64,000 bases of DNA from Flagellimonas aurea (GCF_017313785.1 NZ_JAFLNL010000003.1:461315-525314); one strand, 5' to 3'; positions 29,908 through 38,997 are shown, counted from the stretch's first letter. Notes: generated by a model from the sequence alone, not told the origin. Made by a program: numbers and translations.

Positions 29908-29922
29908 TATTTAGACCAATTA
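29908..29922 (-). promoter_or_regulatory. Operator-like site 2, inverted copy near the transcription start
   Basis: The complement reads TAATTGGTCTAAATA, differing from site 1 at one position. It lies about 12 bp past the -7 box, where a bound repressor would block initiation. Confidence 0.5.
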
Positions 29923-29932
29923 CAAATAACTA

Positions 29933-32269
29933 ATGAAAAATATATTATTCATCCTCAGCCTAGCTGTCTTCTCTTTTTCGCAAGCCCAAACAGGAAGTTT
30001 GGAAGGAAAAGTGACAGATCAAAGAAACAATGCCCTATCAGATGTAAACATTATGCTGTCCAACACAAGTTTGGGCGCCACATCCGATAGTTCGGGTTCT
30101 TACAAAATTGAAAATCTTGCTCCTGGCGCCTACACGCTCACCTTTTCTATGGTAGGTTATGGAATGCAAACTAAGACCATCACGATCAATGCTGGACAAA
30201 CCACACAAGTTCCAACGGTTAAAATGGTAGAGAAACAAGAACAGCTCAACGAAGTTATTGTTGAGGGACATCAAAACAAATACCTGGAAAGGGAGCCTTC
30301 AACTTCGCTTCGGCTAAAAACCGAATTGGTAAAACTGCCACAAAATGTGCAGGTCATCAGCGACGAGCTCTTAAAAGATCAGCAAGTAACCACCATAATG
30401 GACGGACTTACCCGAAATGTGAGTGGTGTTACCATGTTGGAACATTGGGGACAATTTGCCCGGATCAACATGCGTGGGTTCCGTTTACCAGCTTTCAGGA
30501 ACGGAGTAAACGTCCAAGACAGCTGGGGACCATTGGCCGAAGACATGAACACGGTGGAACGCATTGAGTTTGTAAAAGGCCCGGCCGGATTTATGATGTC
30601 CGCAGGTGAGCCCGGTGGTTTTTATAATGTAGTTACCAAAAAACCTACAGAAGAGTTTGTGGCCAACGCATCTTTTACAGCAGGTAGCTTTGACTTTTAT
30701 CGTGGTACTGTTGATGTGGGTGGCAAAGCCTCCGAAAATGGAAAGTTACTTTATCGCTTCAACGCCATGTACCAAACTACGGACAGCCATAGGGGAAATG
30801 AGCAAACCGATAGATTTGGCATTGCTCCTGCCCTAACCTATAAGTTTAGCGATAAAACCTCCGTAACTACAGAAATGAACTTGCAGGATGCCGAATCCTT
30901 CTTGGGATCCGCCTATATTTTTGCGCCTGTGGAAGATGGATACGCGAGCCTGCCCCGTGACTTCAACTTTGTTGATACCAATTATCCAAAAACCGACATC
31001 CAAGAAGTTACTTTCTTTTTGAATGCCAAACACGAATTTTCTGATAATTGGAGCGTTGAAGGTCAAATGGCATATTTAAGATATGATCAAATTGGAAATT
31101 CTGCCTGGATAGCAGGCCTTGATATCGACACTGGAGATGTTGTTAGGACCATATCCCAGTGGGATGCACTATCCGTAGGTAAATATGCTCAGTTATATAT
31201 CAACGGTGCCTTCAATACAGGAGCTGTCTCACATAAAATATTGGGAGGTTTCGACTTTAGTGAAAAATCCTATTGGGCCGACTTTTCGGTTACACTTCCT
31301 GTAGATACTGCAACACCCTTTAATATTTACAATCCCCAATATGGTGTTACTATTCCAGAGTTTGACCGTTCCGTAAATGTTCAATACAGAAACGGAGGTG
31401 CTCCATATAGTGCAAATACGTTAAGAGGATACTACCTGCAAGATGAGATTGGTTTCTTGGATGATAAAATTCGATTGACCTTGGCCGGACGGTATACCAA
31501 CTTGTATACTCAAGGAAAAACGGAAAACGATGACGTATTAACACCACGTGTTGGTTTGAGCGTTGATATTTTGCCCGATTTGACCGTTTACGGACTCTAC
31601 GACCAATCTTTTTTGCCACAAGCAGGAATGAGTGTTGATATGGAACCTTTGAACGACCCTGTGGATGCCAACGATATAGAAGGTGGTATTAAAAAGAGCT
31701 TTTTTGATGGACGGTTAAGAACTTCTTTAGGGGTTTACCAAATAACGAAGGAGAATATTTTGACCACAGATCCATCCAATCCTAACTTCTCCATGTATTT
31801 GGGCGAAGTACAATCAAAGGGTATAGAATTCGACCTTCAAGGTGAAATTACCCCAGAGTTAAATGTAATCTTGAACTATGCCAACACCAAGGTAGAGGTA
31901 ACCGAAGATCCCAACCCGGATATTGTAGGCACCAGAGTGGCCGGTCATGCCAAACATGTAACCAACGGGTGGTTAAATTATAACTTCGCCCAGACATCAT
32001 CGTTGAACGGATTCGGTGTTTCTTTAGGCTACCAATACCAAGTAGACCGATCTACTTGGGCATGGGCCGCTGACAATCAGTCCGACCTTCCAGACTATTT
32101 TAGAATGGATGGTGCCCTATCATGGAGAAACAGCAATTTCAGGGTTCAGCTGAACATCAACAATATTTTGGACGAATATCTTTATTCCGGTGCCAACTAT
32201 GGTTCCTACCTATATTGGCAATCAGAACCAGGCATCAATGGAAGACTTACCGTTGCTTATAGTTTTTAA
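29933..32269 (+). CDS. TonB-dependent siderophore receptor
   Basis: 778 residues. Signal peptide (MKNILFILSLAVFSFSQAQ), a carboxypeptidase-regulatory-like domain (GSLEGKVTDQRNNALSDVN, SYKIENLAPGAYTL), a TonB-box region (LNEVIVEGHQ) and the plug (LPQNVQVISDELLKDQ, RINMRGFRLPAFRNGV, VERIEFVKGPAGFMM, GGFYNVVTKKP). The barrel ends GRLTVAYSF with terminal Phe. The plug has the typical siderophore-receptor pattern. It heads an operon with DUF4198, two small membrane proteins and a PepSY protein, all suited to ferric siderophore import and reduction. Confidence 0.93.
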   Translation: MKNILFILSLAVFSFSQAQTGSLEGKVTDQRNNALSDVNIMLSNTSLGATSDSSGSYKIENLAPGAYTLTFSMVGYGMQTKTITINAGQTTQVPTVKMVEKQEQLNEVIVEGHQNKYLEREPSTSLRLKTELVKLPQNVQVISDELLKDQQVTTIMDGLTRNVSGVTMLEHWGQFARINMRGFRLPAFRNGVNVQDSWGPLAEDMNTVERIEFVKGPAGFMMSAGEPGGFYNVVTKKPTEEFVANASFTAGSFDFYRGTVDVGGKASENGKLLYRFNAMYQTTDSHRGNEQTDRFGIAPALTYKFSDKTSVTTEMNLQDAESFLGSAYIFAPVEDGYASLPRDFNFVDTNYPKTDIQEVTFFLNAKHEFSDNWSVEGQMAYLRYDQIGNSAWIAGLDIDTGDVVRTISQWDALSVGKYAQLYINGAFNTGAVSHKILGGFDFSEKSYWADFSVTLPVDTATPFNIYNPQYGVTIPEFDRSVNVQYRNGGAPYSANTLRGYYLQDEIGFLDDKIRLTLAGRYTNLYTQGKTENDDVLTPRVGLSVDILPDLTVYGLYDQSFLPQAGMSVDMEPLNDPVDANDIEGGIKKSFFDGRLRTSLGVYQITKENILTTDPSNPNFSMYLGEVQSKGIEFDLQGEITPELNVILNYANTKVEVTEDPNPDIVGTRVAGHAKHVTNGWLNYNFAQTSSLNGFGVSLGYQYQVDRSTWAWAADNQSDLPDYFRMDGALSWRNSNFRVQLNINNILDEYLYSGANYGSYLYWQSEPGINGRLTVAYSF

Positions 32270-32327
32270 ACCGAAACAATTTAATCAGGGCCCATGGAAC
32301 ATCATGGGCCTTTAAATGTAAATGATC

Positions 32328-33044
32328 ATGAAAACAAAATTCATTCTTTTTTTAACCTGCCTCTTAGGGACCCTTACGGCCCAGGCACACTACCTATGGA
32401 TCGAGACCAATACCAACGGAAAACTTGGTCAATCCCAAGAAGTACGTGTACACTATGGTGAGTACACTTACGGCGTCATTGAAAAAGTAGAAGGTGAGGC
32501 CTTTCCCGCAGTTTCTAAATTTACCCTTTGGGTAATCAGTCCCGATGGTTCAAAGACTGAACTTAAGACAGAGCCAAAGGAAGACCATTACTTGGCCAGT
32601 TTCACGCCATCACAAAACGGTGTTTATACCATTGCCTTGAACAACAATGAAATCGATGTAATCGATTATACTCAATACGACTTTGGAATTTTCAAGACGC
32701 ACTATCATTCCACTGCAAAGGTTCAAGTAGGGACAAATGGAGACACCAAAGCGGAAAATCCAGAAGGAATAGTGGTAAAACAATTGGAAAATGACGGGAA
32801 GGAAATCAAACTCCAAGTTTTGTACAAAGGAGAGCCTATACCCAAAAACGAACTTAAAGTATATGTTGCGGACCTGTGGTCGAAAACATTGTACACCGAT
32901 GATAACGGTGAAGTTTCCTTTGCCTTGCCATGGGATACAAAATACATTGTGGAGACCACGACCAAAGAAGAGATTCCAGGCACCTACAATGGCGAAGAGT
33001 ATGAGTTTATCTGGCATTGTGCCACCTACTGTATAAAACAATAA
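32328..33044 (+). CDS. DUF4198 domain secreted protein
   Basis: 238 residues from ATG 32328; another ATG two codons earlier (32322) is possible. Signal peptide MKTKFILFLTCLLGTLTAQA, then HYLWIETN, the family's conserved His-Tyr-Leu start of the mature chain. Later segments FTLWVISPDGS, LQVLYKGEPIPKNELKVYV, TDDNGEVSFAL and EYEFIWHCATYC fit two immunoglobulin-like beta domains. DUF4198 (NikM-like) proteins accompany metal uptake systems. It lies within the iron operon, 58 bp after the receptor. Confidence 0.88.
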   Translation: MKTKFILFLTCLLGTLTAQAHYLWIETNTNGKLGQSQEVRVHYGEYTYGVIEKVEGEAFPAVSKFTLWVISPDGSKTELKTEPKEDHYLASFTPSQNGVYTIALNNNEIDVIDYTQYDFGIFKTHYHSTAKVQVGTNGDTKAENPEGIVVKQLENDGKEIKLQVLYKGEPIPKNELKVYVADLWSKTLYTDDNGEVSFALPWDTKYIVETTTKEEIPGTYNGEEYEFIWHCATYCIKQ

Positions 33045-33046
33045 CA

Positions 33047-33379
33047 ATGCTCACGGGAATTTCCCTTCTAACCTTGATTTCCTTTTACCTGCTGTACAGT
33101 ACATCAAAAAAAATGTCGGCCGTTGGGAATCTGGGCTTTGAAAAGTCGATTGGAGAACACGGAAGAGCATCCAAGTGCATTGGCTTGGCCTTAATGATCT
33201 TATCATTGGGGCTGAGTTGCTTTTATTGGGGCATAGGTGCAGGAACATTTACCTTTTTTATCATTTTAATGACGATTGCCAGTTTAGTTATACTCTTGGC
33301 TCCCTTGCGATTGCTGAACTATACTTTTTTACTATTGATTTTTACCTGTTCATTTATTTTTGAAGTTCTTCTGTTTTAA
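33047..33379 (+). CDS. Small inner-membrane protein (DUF3325-like)
   Basis: 110 residues from ATG 33047, 2 bp after the preceding stop; an upstream in-frame start would overlap that gene. It has about four hydrophobic helices (LTGISLLTLISFYLLYS, ASKCIGLALMILSLGLSCF, GTFTFFIILMTIASLVILL, YTFLLLIFTCSFIFEVLLF). The helix content and its place directly before a PepSY protein match DUF3325-type proteins of siderophore loci. The exact family is inferred from context as much as from sequence. Confidence 0.72.
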   Translation: MLTGISLLTLISFYLLYSTSKKMSAVGNLGFEKSIGEHGRASKCIGLALMILSLGLSCFYWGIGAGTFTFFIILMTIASLVILLAPLRLLNYTFLLLIFTCSFIFEVLLF

Positions 33380-33382
33380 ACT

Positions 33383-33682
33383 ATGCCCGCCAACAAAAAA
33401 TACCTGACCCCATCGACCTCGCAACGTTTTGCCAAGATATCTGCTGCTATTTTGGGTGGTTTGATCGTTGCGGTAATGTTCCATATGGCCTTGGCCAGTT
33501 GGTTCGACCATGTTACCGTAATCATCACCAGTACCTTTTCCGCTTTTATTCTATGGGCCATTTTAATGGTTGTAGCTTTTTTGGGCAAAAATGGCTGGAA
33601 AATCTGGGGCATCTATCTTTTGGCAAGCCTTGTGCTCTTTGTGATCTTTTATTTTGGAAACCAAACCAACCCACTTGTTTAA
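33383..33682 (+). CDS. Small inner-membrane protein (DUF3649-like, iron locus)
   Basis: 99 residues with three hydrophobic helices (ISAAILGGLIVAVMFHMAL, VTVIITSTFSAFILWAILMV, IWGIYLLASLVLFVIFYF). The first contains a His within the membrane segment. The position between a DUF3325-like gene (3-bp gap) and the PepSY gene (3-bp gap) matches DUF3649-type proteins found in siderophore loci of other bacteria. Function unknown, probably an accessory subunit for the PepSY protein. Confidence 0.68.
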   Translation: MPANKKYLTPSTSQRFAKISAAILGGLIVAVMFHMALASWFDHVTVIITSTFSAFILWAILMVVAFLGKNGWKIWGIYLLASLVLFVIFYFGNQTNPLV

Positions 33683-33685
33683 ACC

Positions 33686-35248
33686 ATGGGAAACCGCATC
33701 TACAATATATTGTTCCACACGCATACCGTAAGCGGTATCGTAATCAGCGTTGCACTTTACGTTATTTTCTTTACAGGTTCGTTCTCCTTCTTCAGGGATG
33801 AGATTACCAATTGGCAACGCGGGCATACCGTGACCCAGGAGGATGCAATATCCGGAAGCGTGGACCAATATCTTGACGAACTCTCCAAAGAACACAATCT
33901 TTATGGTCGTGATGTGGAGCTGCGCCACTATTATAATGAAAGAAATATTTCCGTAAGCATTGGGGCTTCTCAAGACTCTCTAGCTGCTGAAAAAGACAAA
34001 GCCCGCGTCTTTTTTTATTTGGATACGGTGGACAAGACCAAAGGAAGCTACGAGGGCAATTACCATTTGGGCGAGTTTTTGTACCGCCTTCACTTTTTGG
34101 ACCAAATCCCATATCCCTACGGCAGATATTTATCGGGATTGGTTGCCTTCTTCTTCTTATTTGCCATTATCACGGGAATCTTGGTGCATTGGAACAAGAT
34201 TGTCTCAAACTTTTACACCTTCAGGCCGTGGGCCAAGATAAAAACTATTTGGACGGATGCCCATACCGCTTTAGGGGTAATCGGTTTCCCATTTCAATTT
34301 GTGTATGCCGTTACCGGAGCCTTCTTTTTGTTGAAAGGCATTTTGATTCTTCCTGTGGTGATGGGAATGTACGATGGGGACCAAAACAAACTATTTGAAG
34401 ACCTGGAGTACAATCATCCTGTATATGAATTTCAGAACGAGAAACTGACCAAAGAGATCCATCTTGATCAACTGGTGGATGAAATGAAGGAGGAGTGGCC
34501 CGATTTTAGAATGACCGAAACCCATATCTTTAATTACGGGGACAAAAATATGCATGCCGCAATCAGTGGATACCTTGGTTACGAAACTAAATTAAATGGC
34601 CTTGGATACCGAATCTACAATATGGGAGATGGCTCCATTGTAGAAGAAAAAGTTCCTGCCAAGAACAATTCATATTTGGATGGTGTTAAAAATATGATGT
34701 TCCGTCTTCACTTTGGTGATTATGCGGGCGTAGGACTTCGTTTGATATCCTTTATTCTTGGACTGGTCTCCTGTTTTGTTATCCTATCCGGGATCATGAT
34801 CTGGCTTGTAGCTCGTGATAAAAAGAATATCCCAGAAAAGCGTAGAAAATTTAACGCACAAGTAGCCAATTGGTACATGGCCATCTGCCTTACCCTGCTT
34901 CCTGTTACCGCCTTAGAGTTTATTCTTGTAAAGTTTGCAACAGAAGTCAACCGTACCTTTTTGTACCAAACCTATTTTCTTGTTTGGTTAGCTGCATCTG
35001 TTTTCTTTATCCTTAAAAAGAATATTGCCTTTACCAATAAATGGACATTGATCTCTGGTGGTATTTTGGGATTGTTGGTTCCGATTGCGAACGGGATTGC
35101 GTCCGGCAATTGGATTTGGGTAGCCTATCAAAATGGATACCAGCACATTCTTTTGGTGGATTTGCTCTGGTTGATATTGGGAATTGTATCGCTCTGGATA
35201 GCTTTCTTTAAACTGAACACCTCTAAAAAAGAACTCGCACCTTCCTAA
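33686..35248 (+). CDS. PepSY-associated TM helix protein (siderophore reductase-like)
   Basis: 520 residues. N-terminal helix with HTHTVSGIVISVALYVIFFTG, a periplasmic domain, further helices (LSGLVAFFFLFAIITGILVHW, WTDAHTALGVIGFPFQFVY), a second PepSY-like domain and four C-terminal helices. Conserved His residues within helices (HTHTV, LVHWN, AHTALG, RLHFGDY) are candidate heme or metal ligands. PepSY TM proteins are thought to reduce ferric siderophores in the periplasm or inner membrane. It is the last gene of the iron operon, with 3-bp spacing to its neighbour. Confidence 0.9.
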   Translation: MGNRIYNILFHTHTVSGIVISVALYVIFFTGSFSFFRDEITNWQRGHTVTQEDAISGSVDQYLDELSKEHNLYGRDVELRHYYNERNISVSIGASQDSLAAEKDKARVFFYLDTVDKTKGSYEGNYHLGEFLYRLHFLDQIPYPYGRYLSGLVAFFFLFAIITGILVHWNKIVSNFYTFRPWAKIKTIWTDAHTALGVIGFPFQFVYAVTGAFFLLKGILILPVVMGMYDGDQNKLFEDLEYNHPVYEFQNEKLTKEIHLDQLVDEMKEEWPDFRMTETHIFNYGDKNMHAAISGYLGYETKLNGLGYRIYNMGDGSIVEEKVPAKNNSYLDGVKNMMFRLHFGDYAGVGLRLISFILGLVSCFVILSGIMIWLVARDKKNIPEKRRKFNAQVANWYMAICLTLLPVTALEFILVKFATEVNRTFLYQTYFLVWLAASVFFILKKNIAFTNKWTLISGGILGLLVPIANGIASGNWIWVAYQNGYQHILLVDLLWLILGIVSLWIAFFKLNTSKKELAPS

Positions 35249-35250
35249 AT

Positions 35251-35619
35251 CTACTTTTTGTAAAATCCTTTATGTTTAAGCGAATAGCATTCCTGTAAAA
35301 CTTCCACCAACACCTCTTGGTCGATTTCTTCCAGCGAAAAATAGCGAAGCGATTTAACCACCTTTCGGTTTTCATTGACCATTTTATCCAAATGCAATGT
35401 TAGATGGGCCGAATTCCAAAAGGCAATGTCCACATACCTCTTTTTTTGGGACACATTTAAATAGCAGATGGGCTGTTTGCCCGCATAAAAGCATGGGATG
35501 CTCCATTTATATTTCATGTCAACATCAGGAACAACAGACTCGATCACCGCTTTTAGGTGCAACAAAATGCTTCTGAAGGGTTCTTTCTGGTTGATGATAT
35601 ACTCTTCTGCTGGATTCAT
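35251..35619 (-). CDS. DUF1801 domain protein
   Basis: 122 residues, cytoplasmic. DUF1801 (YdhG-like) pattern: NPAEEYIINQKEPFRSILLH, then KYKWSIPCFYAGKQPICYLNV, KKRYVDIAFWNSAHL and VKSLRYFSLEEID. Function unknown; some relatives are frataxin-like in fold. It ends 2 bp from the stop of the PepSY gene on the opposite strand, so the two are tightly convergent without a visible terminator. The upstream neighbour DUF808 is 13 bp away. Confidence 0.85.
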   Translation of the reverse strand: MNPAEEYIINQKEPFRSILLHLKAVIESVVPDVDMKYKWSIPCFYAGKQPICYLNVSQKKRYVDIAFWNSAHLTLHLDKMVNENRKVVKSLRYFSLEEIDQEVLVEVLQECYSLKHKGFYKK

Positions 35620-35632
35620 AAAAATGACTTGC

Positions 35633-36505
35633 TTACGACTTACTTTTGAACAGCTTTTTCACCAACTTCAATATTAGAAGCGCAACAAATCCGATGACCA
35701 GCCCAAAAATAAAGTCCTTTAACAAGGAGGGCAGGCTTGGGAACAAATGATGGAAAAATTCAATATTATGGGTAAAAATACCCCCTGAAACCAACAATAG
35801 GGCCAAGGTTCCAACAATTGACAAGCCCTTAATGATTTTTGGAAGCGCATTCACCAAAACTTTGCCCACCTTATCTGAGAAGCTATCCGTTTGTTCGTTC
35901 AGGTTAATGAGCTTGTAACCGTAATCGTCCATACGAACAATTAAAGCAACAATACCATAAACCCCAACAGTGGCCAATAACGCTACAACGGACACAGTGG
36001 CAATACGAATGGTCAATGGTTCATTGACCACGGTACTCAGAGCGATGATCACAATCTCAATGGAGAGGATAAAATCGGTTATGATGGCCTGCTTTATTTT
36101 TTGTTTCTCAAGCTCCGGCAAATCTTCTTTGGGTATTTCGGTGGGGGGGGCGTCATGGGCTTCCTCTCCTCTATGAAAAATGTACTCGTATACTTTTTCT
36201 GCTCCTTCGTAAGCCAGATAGACACCACCTAAAATCAAAATAACAGTAATAGCAACGGGCAGATAGGCACTCAACAAAAATGCTATGGGCAGAATAATCA
36301 GCTTGTTCAAGAATGAACCTTTGGTAATGGCCCATAGTACGGGAATTTCCCGGCTGGATAAAAATCCCGTCGCCTTTTCGGCATTCACCGCCAAGTCATC
36401 CCCCAAAATACCTGCTGTTTTTTTTGTGGCGACCTTGCTCATCGTTGCCACATCATCCATAAGTGCGGAAATATCATCTAAAACAGCAAAAAAACCTGAT
36501 GCCAT
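35633..36505 (-). CDS. DUF808 family inner-membrane protein (YedI-like)
   Basis: 290 residues. Characteristic N-terminus MASGFFAVLDDISALMDDV, then KVATKKTAGILGDDLAVNAEK. About six helices follow (for example LIILPIAFLLSAYLPVAIT, IVALIVRMDDYGYKLI before another, and FIFGLVIGFVALLILKLV). Family function is unknown. The C-terminus KKLFKSKS is basic and cytoplasmic. A run of eight G at about 36143-36150 sits inside the gene, a place where slippage or a sequencing error could occur, but the frame is intact. Confidence 0.9.
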   Translation of the reverse strand: MASGFFAVLDDISALMDDVATMSKVATKKTAGILGDDLAVNAEKATGFLSSREIPVLWAITKGSFLNKLIILPIAFLLSAYLPVAITVILILGGVYLAYEGAEKVYEYIFHRGEEAHDAPPTEIPKEDLPELEKQKIKQAIITDFILSIEIVIIALSTVVNEPLTIRIATVSVVALLATVGVYGIVALIVRMDDYGYKLINLNEQTDSFSDKVGKVLVNALPKIIKGLSIVGTLALLLVSGGIFTHNIEFFHHLFPSLPSLLKDFIFGLVIGFVALLILKLVKKLFKSKS

Positions 36506-36593
36506 AAGCTTTGTTTAAGGTTAGTGATTTAAGTTGGAGACAAAATAAATAAATCCAACCTTAAGAATGGTCAAAATCGAAAAAACTATTGTC

Positions 36594-37049
36594 TTAAATG
36601 CCTTCCATGGACATTAAGGTGGCCACCCAAATAATTACAGAGGAGAAAAAGATGCCGATCGTATTTGCCGCAAAAGCTTCGCGCTTTTTCATTTTGAATA
36701 GGTATGCTGCTATGCTACCGGCATAAACCCCTGTACCTGGCAGGGGAATCATAACAAACAATACAATCCCCAAGAATCCGAAACGCTGTATTTTGTTTCC
36801 CGAACCCTTTTTGGCTCTTTGACCTACGAAGACAGCGGACTTTTTATAAAAACGCCATTTGATCAAATGACGGTTGATGTATTCCAAAAAGAACATCATT
36901 AAAGGAAATACCATTACATTGGCCAAAAAACACACAATAAATACAACGTACTCATTAACCCCTTGGTACATCCCGTAGGGAATACCGACCTTGGCCTCTC
37001 CAAAAGGCGATATACTCCAAAGTGCCGCTATGATCAAATCTTTGTGCAA
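36594..37049 (-). CDS. Small multidrug export family protein (COG2426)
   Basis: 151 residues with four hydrophobic helices. LIIAALWSISPFGEAKVGIP and GIVLFVMIPLPGTGVYAGS are the paired motifs of the Sm_multidrug_ex family (a DedA-like topology with SPFGE and PLPGTG). The only in-frame start near the beginning is TTG (complement of 37047-37049); an in-frame stop lies upstream, so this non-ATG start is needed. Transport activity in this family is poorly tested. Confidence 0.85.
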   Translation of the reverse strand: MHKDLIIAALWSISPFGEAKVGIPYGMYQGVNEYVVFIVCFLANVMVFPLMMFFLEYINRHLIKWRFYKKSAVFVGQRAKKGSGNKIQRFGFLGIVLFVMIPLPGTGVYAGSIAAYLFKMKKREAFAANTIGIFFSSVIIWVATLMSMEGI

Positions 37050-37160
37050 CGTAGTTATAATTTAAGCTGACAAAATTAATCAGGAATTTACATTTTGCGT
37101 CTTTGGCAACCCTTAAAAGTTTATTAATTGTGATTTATGCCGATTAAGTTCTAAATAACT

Positions 37161-37454
37161 TTAAGCCAGGGAAGAAAATGATGAGCCATTTATAGCCTGA
37201 TCAAAACCAGACAGAATTTGATTAGCATACTCCTTTGGAGTTCTATCCGATATAGAAACCCGTTTATTGTCCACATCCACATTGAAATGAAAGCTGGAAA
37301 AGTCGGTATCGACATCCAGTCTAGACAACAGGAATCGCATAATTCTTGGTCTGAGGCTGTACTCTAAATCAATACAAGTCCTTTGCATTGCTGGATTGTC
37401 ATCTCCAGAAAACACCCAATTGAATTTCACTGGCTTATGGAAATTAGGACACAC
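37161..37454 (-). CDS. Small hypothetical protein
   Basis: Up to 97 residues from a GTG start (complement of 37452-37454), or 75 from the first ATG (MQRTCIDLEYSLRP). No signal peptide or membrane helix. DFSSFHFNVDVDNKRVSISD and TPKEYANQILSGFDQAING look like genuine coding sequence with a beta hairpin and helix. I do not recognise a family. It sits in a 460-bp spacer between two minus-strand genes. Confidence 0.5.
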   Translation of the reverse strand: MCPNFHKPVKFNWVFSGDDNPAMQRTCIDLEYSLRPRIMRFLLSRLDVDTDFSSFHFNVDVDNKRVSISDRTPKEYANQILSGFDQAINGSSFSSLA

Positions 37455-37510
37455 AATATACTAAAAAACAGTCCTCAGTCAACCTATAACCATGTTTTTT
37501 GGACGAAGCG

Positions 37511-38716
37511 TTATTCTTTACCGTCCACGTAATCTTGTAGGTATGCATAACGTTCGGTCAGCTTCCCATTTTGGGTCATACGGGCCCTTTCAAGAACTCC
37601 GTCTTTGTCGTTATTGAAAAACGAGGGGATTACATACTTAGAGAATGCTTCGCTAAAACCAACACTGGCATCCCTGGGCAATTCACAGGGCAAGTTATCC
37701 ACGGCCATTACGGCAATGGCATTTTCCGACATAAAATCGGTCTCCGTTTCAGAATGCGGATCATAGCCATAAATGGGGTCCGCAATGGTAGACGGACGTA
37801 TGGTGGATGCCACCGGACCATCAATATCACAACTGATATCGGCCACTACTTTTATTTTGAACCGAGGCTGTTTGGCATCTTTCCGGGTATACAGGTATGG
37901 TGCGCCGTCACCATAAAAATGTCCTGCAATATAAAAATCTGTCACTTCGGCAAATCGGAAAAAATTTGATTTGTATTCCCTAGGGTTCTTAAAAAAATCC
38001 AATTTGTTGCCACGGACACCATCCTTACGCTTGTTATAATCAGATGCATCTATCTGGCAATATACTGGCTCTTTGAAGGTGTCGCTCAGGTATTCGGAGA
38101 CACTTACTTTTTTTAAACCTATACCATCCAACATTTCCTTTGCCCCATTGCCCACTCTACCTTTGCCGGTAAGCAATATTTTGATGTTGGGCAGTTTTAT
38201 TTTTTTAAGCTCGGTGATCAGGGCCTTCTGATCCAGAAGAGACTCGGCTTTGGGCAATTGGTACAAGTTATATTTTAACCCGTAGGTCCTAAATCCATTG
38301 TAGGCTCCAACGATTCCTGCATAACGTCCAAAGGCTACCAGCCTAGCCCCTTTGGCGTTGGTTATGACCTCATGATCGTACAACTCGATGTTTTTGTCCA
38401 ATATGGCTCGGAGCAGTTCCCTATTGTAAGGTTGCTTTTTTATGGTATGGGAAAAAAAGAAATATTTTTTATTGGGAATCAACGCATCAATGGGAACTTC
38501 CTTTACGCCAAGTAGCACTTCGCAAACTTCCATGTCATTGACCACTGACAGGCCTTTATCGGTATATTCTTGGTCTGAAAACACTCGAATTGGTGAGGAT
38601 TCGACCAAAATATCGGCCTTTGGGAATTTGGACAAGACATTTTGACATTCTTCTGGGGATAGCACTACCCTGCGGTCTGGTGGATTTTTACGTTCCCTGA
38701 TGATTCCGAACTTCAT
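37511..38716 (-). CDS. Saccharopine dehydrogenase (LYS1-like) / AlaDH-PNT family oxidoreductase
   Basis: 401 residues, cytoplasmic, with N- and C-terminal alanine dehydrogenase/transhydrogenase domains. The N-terminus GIIRERKNPPDRRVVLSPEE is typical. LYDHEVITNAKGARLVAFGR and YAGIVGAYNGFRTYG closely parallel fungal LYS1, the lysine-forming saccharopine dehydrogenase. The Rossmann part has ILLTGKGRVGNGAKEML. VADISCDIDGPVASTIRPST is also family-like. The preferred name is saccharopine dehydrogenase homologue; alanine dehydrogenase is less likely. The substrate is inferred. Confidence 0.8.
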   Translation of the reverse strand: MKFGIIRERKNPPDRRVVLSPEECQNVLSKFPKADILVESSPIRVFSDQEYTDKGLSVVNDMEVCEVLLGVKEVPIDALIPNKKYFFFSHTIKKQPYNRELLRAILDKNIELYDHEVITNAKGARLVAFGRYAGIVGAYNGFRTYGLKYNLYQLPKAESLLDQKALITELKKIKLPNIKILLTGKGRVGNGAKEMLDGIGLKKVSVSEYLSDTFKEPVYCQIDASDYNKRKDGVRGNKLDFFKNPREYKSNFFRFAEVTDFYIAGHFYGDGAPYLYTRKDAKQPRFKIKVVADISCDIDGPVASTIRPSTIADPIYGYDPHSETETDFMSENAIAVMAVDNLPCELPRDASVGFSEAFSKYVIPSFFNNDKDGVLERARMTQNGKLTERYAYLQDYVDGKE

Positions 38717-38913
38717 ATAACATTTTGGTATAATTGTTGACCAAAATAAGAGGAAAAGGCAGGGTAAGCAAACTTTTTATTGTTTGATGGATATGCGTTA
38801 CCTTTGCCGACCGCGTTAGGGATAGAGGCAAGTACCCTGCCTGCGGCAAGCAGGCTTGTACGGCCGATAGCCCGACCGAAATGTTGCGAAGCGACTTTTT
38901 GGTAACGCCCACA

Positions 38914-38957
38914 CTTCGACAGAGTTCATAGAGAGCATAGTCGAAGTACTCAGTGCA
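38914..38957 (+). repeat. 44-bp imperfect direct repeat, copy A
   Basis: Begins CTTCGAC and includes GTCGAAGTACTCAG; the ends CTTCGAC and GTCGAAG are inverted, so each copy can form a hairpin. It agrees with copy B at 34 of 44 positions. REP-like intergenic elements of this kind are common in flavobacteria. Confidence 0.6.
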
Positions 38958-38997
38958 GTCAAGTTCTTTGATAAAAAAGTGAGAAAGCGTTTAGACC

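Noticed and set aside
36143..36150. Run of eight G in the DUF808 gene as a phase-variation tract
   Set aside because: The frame is intact and the run encodes plausible residues; one homopolymer in a housekeeping-like membrane protein is not enough to claim slippage control.
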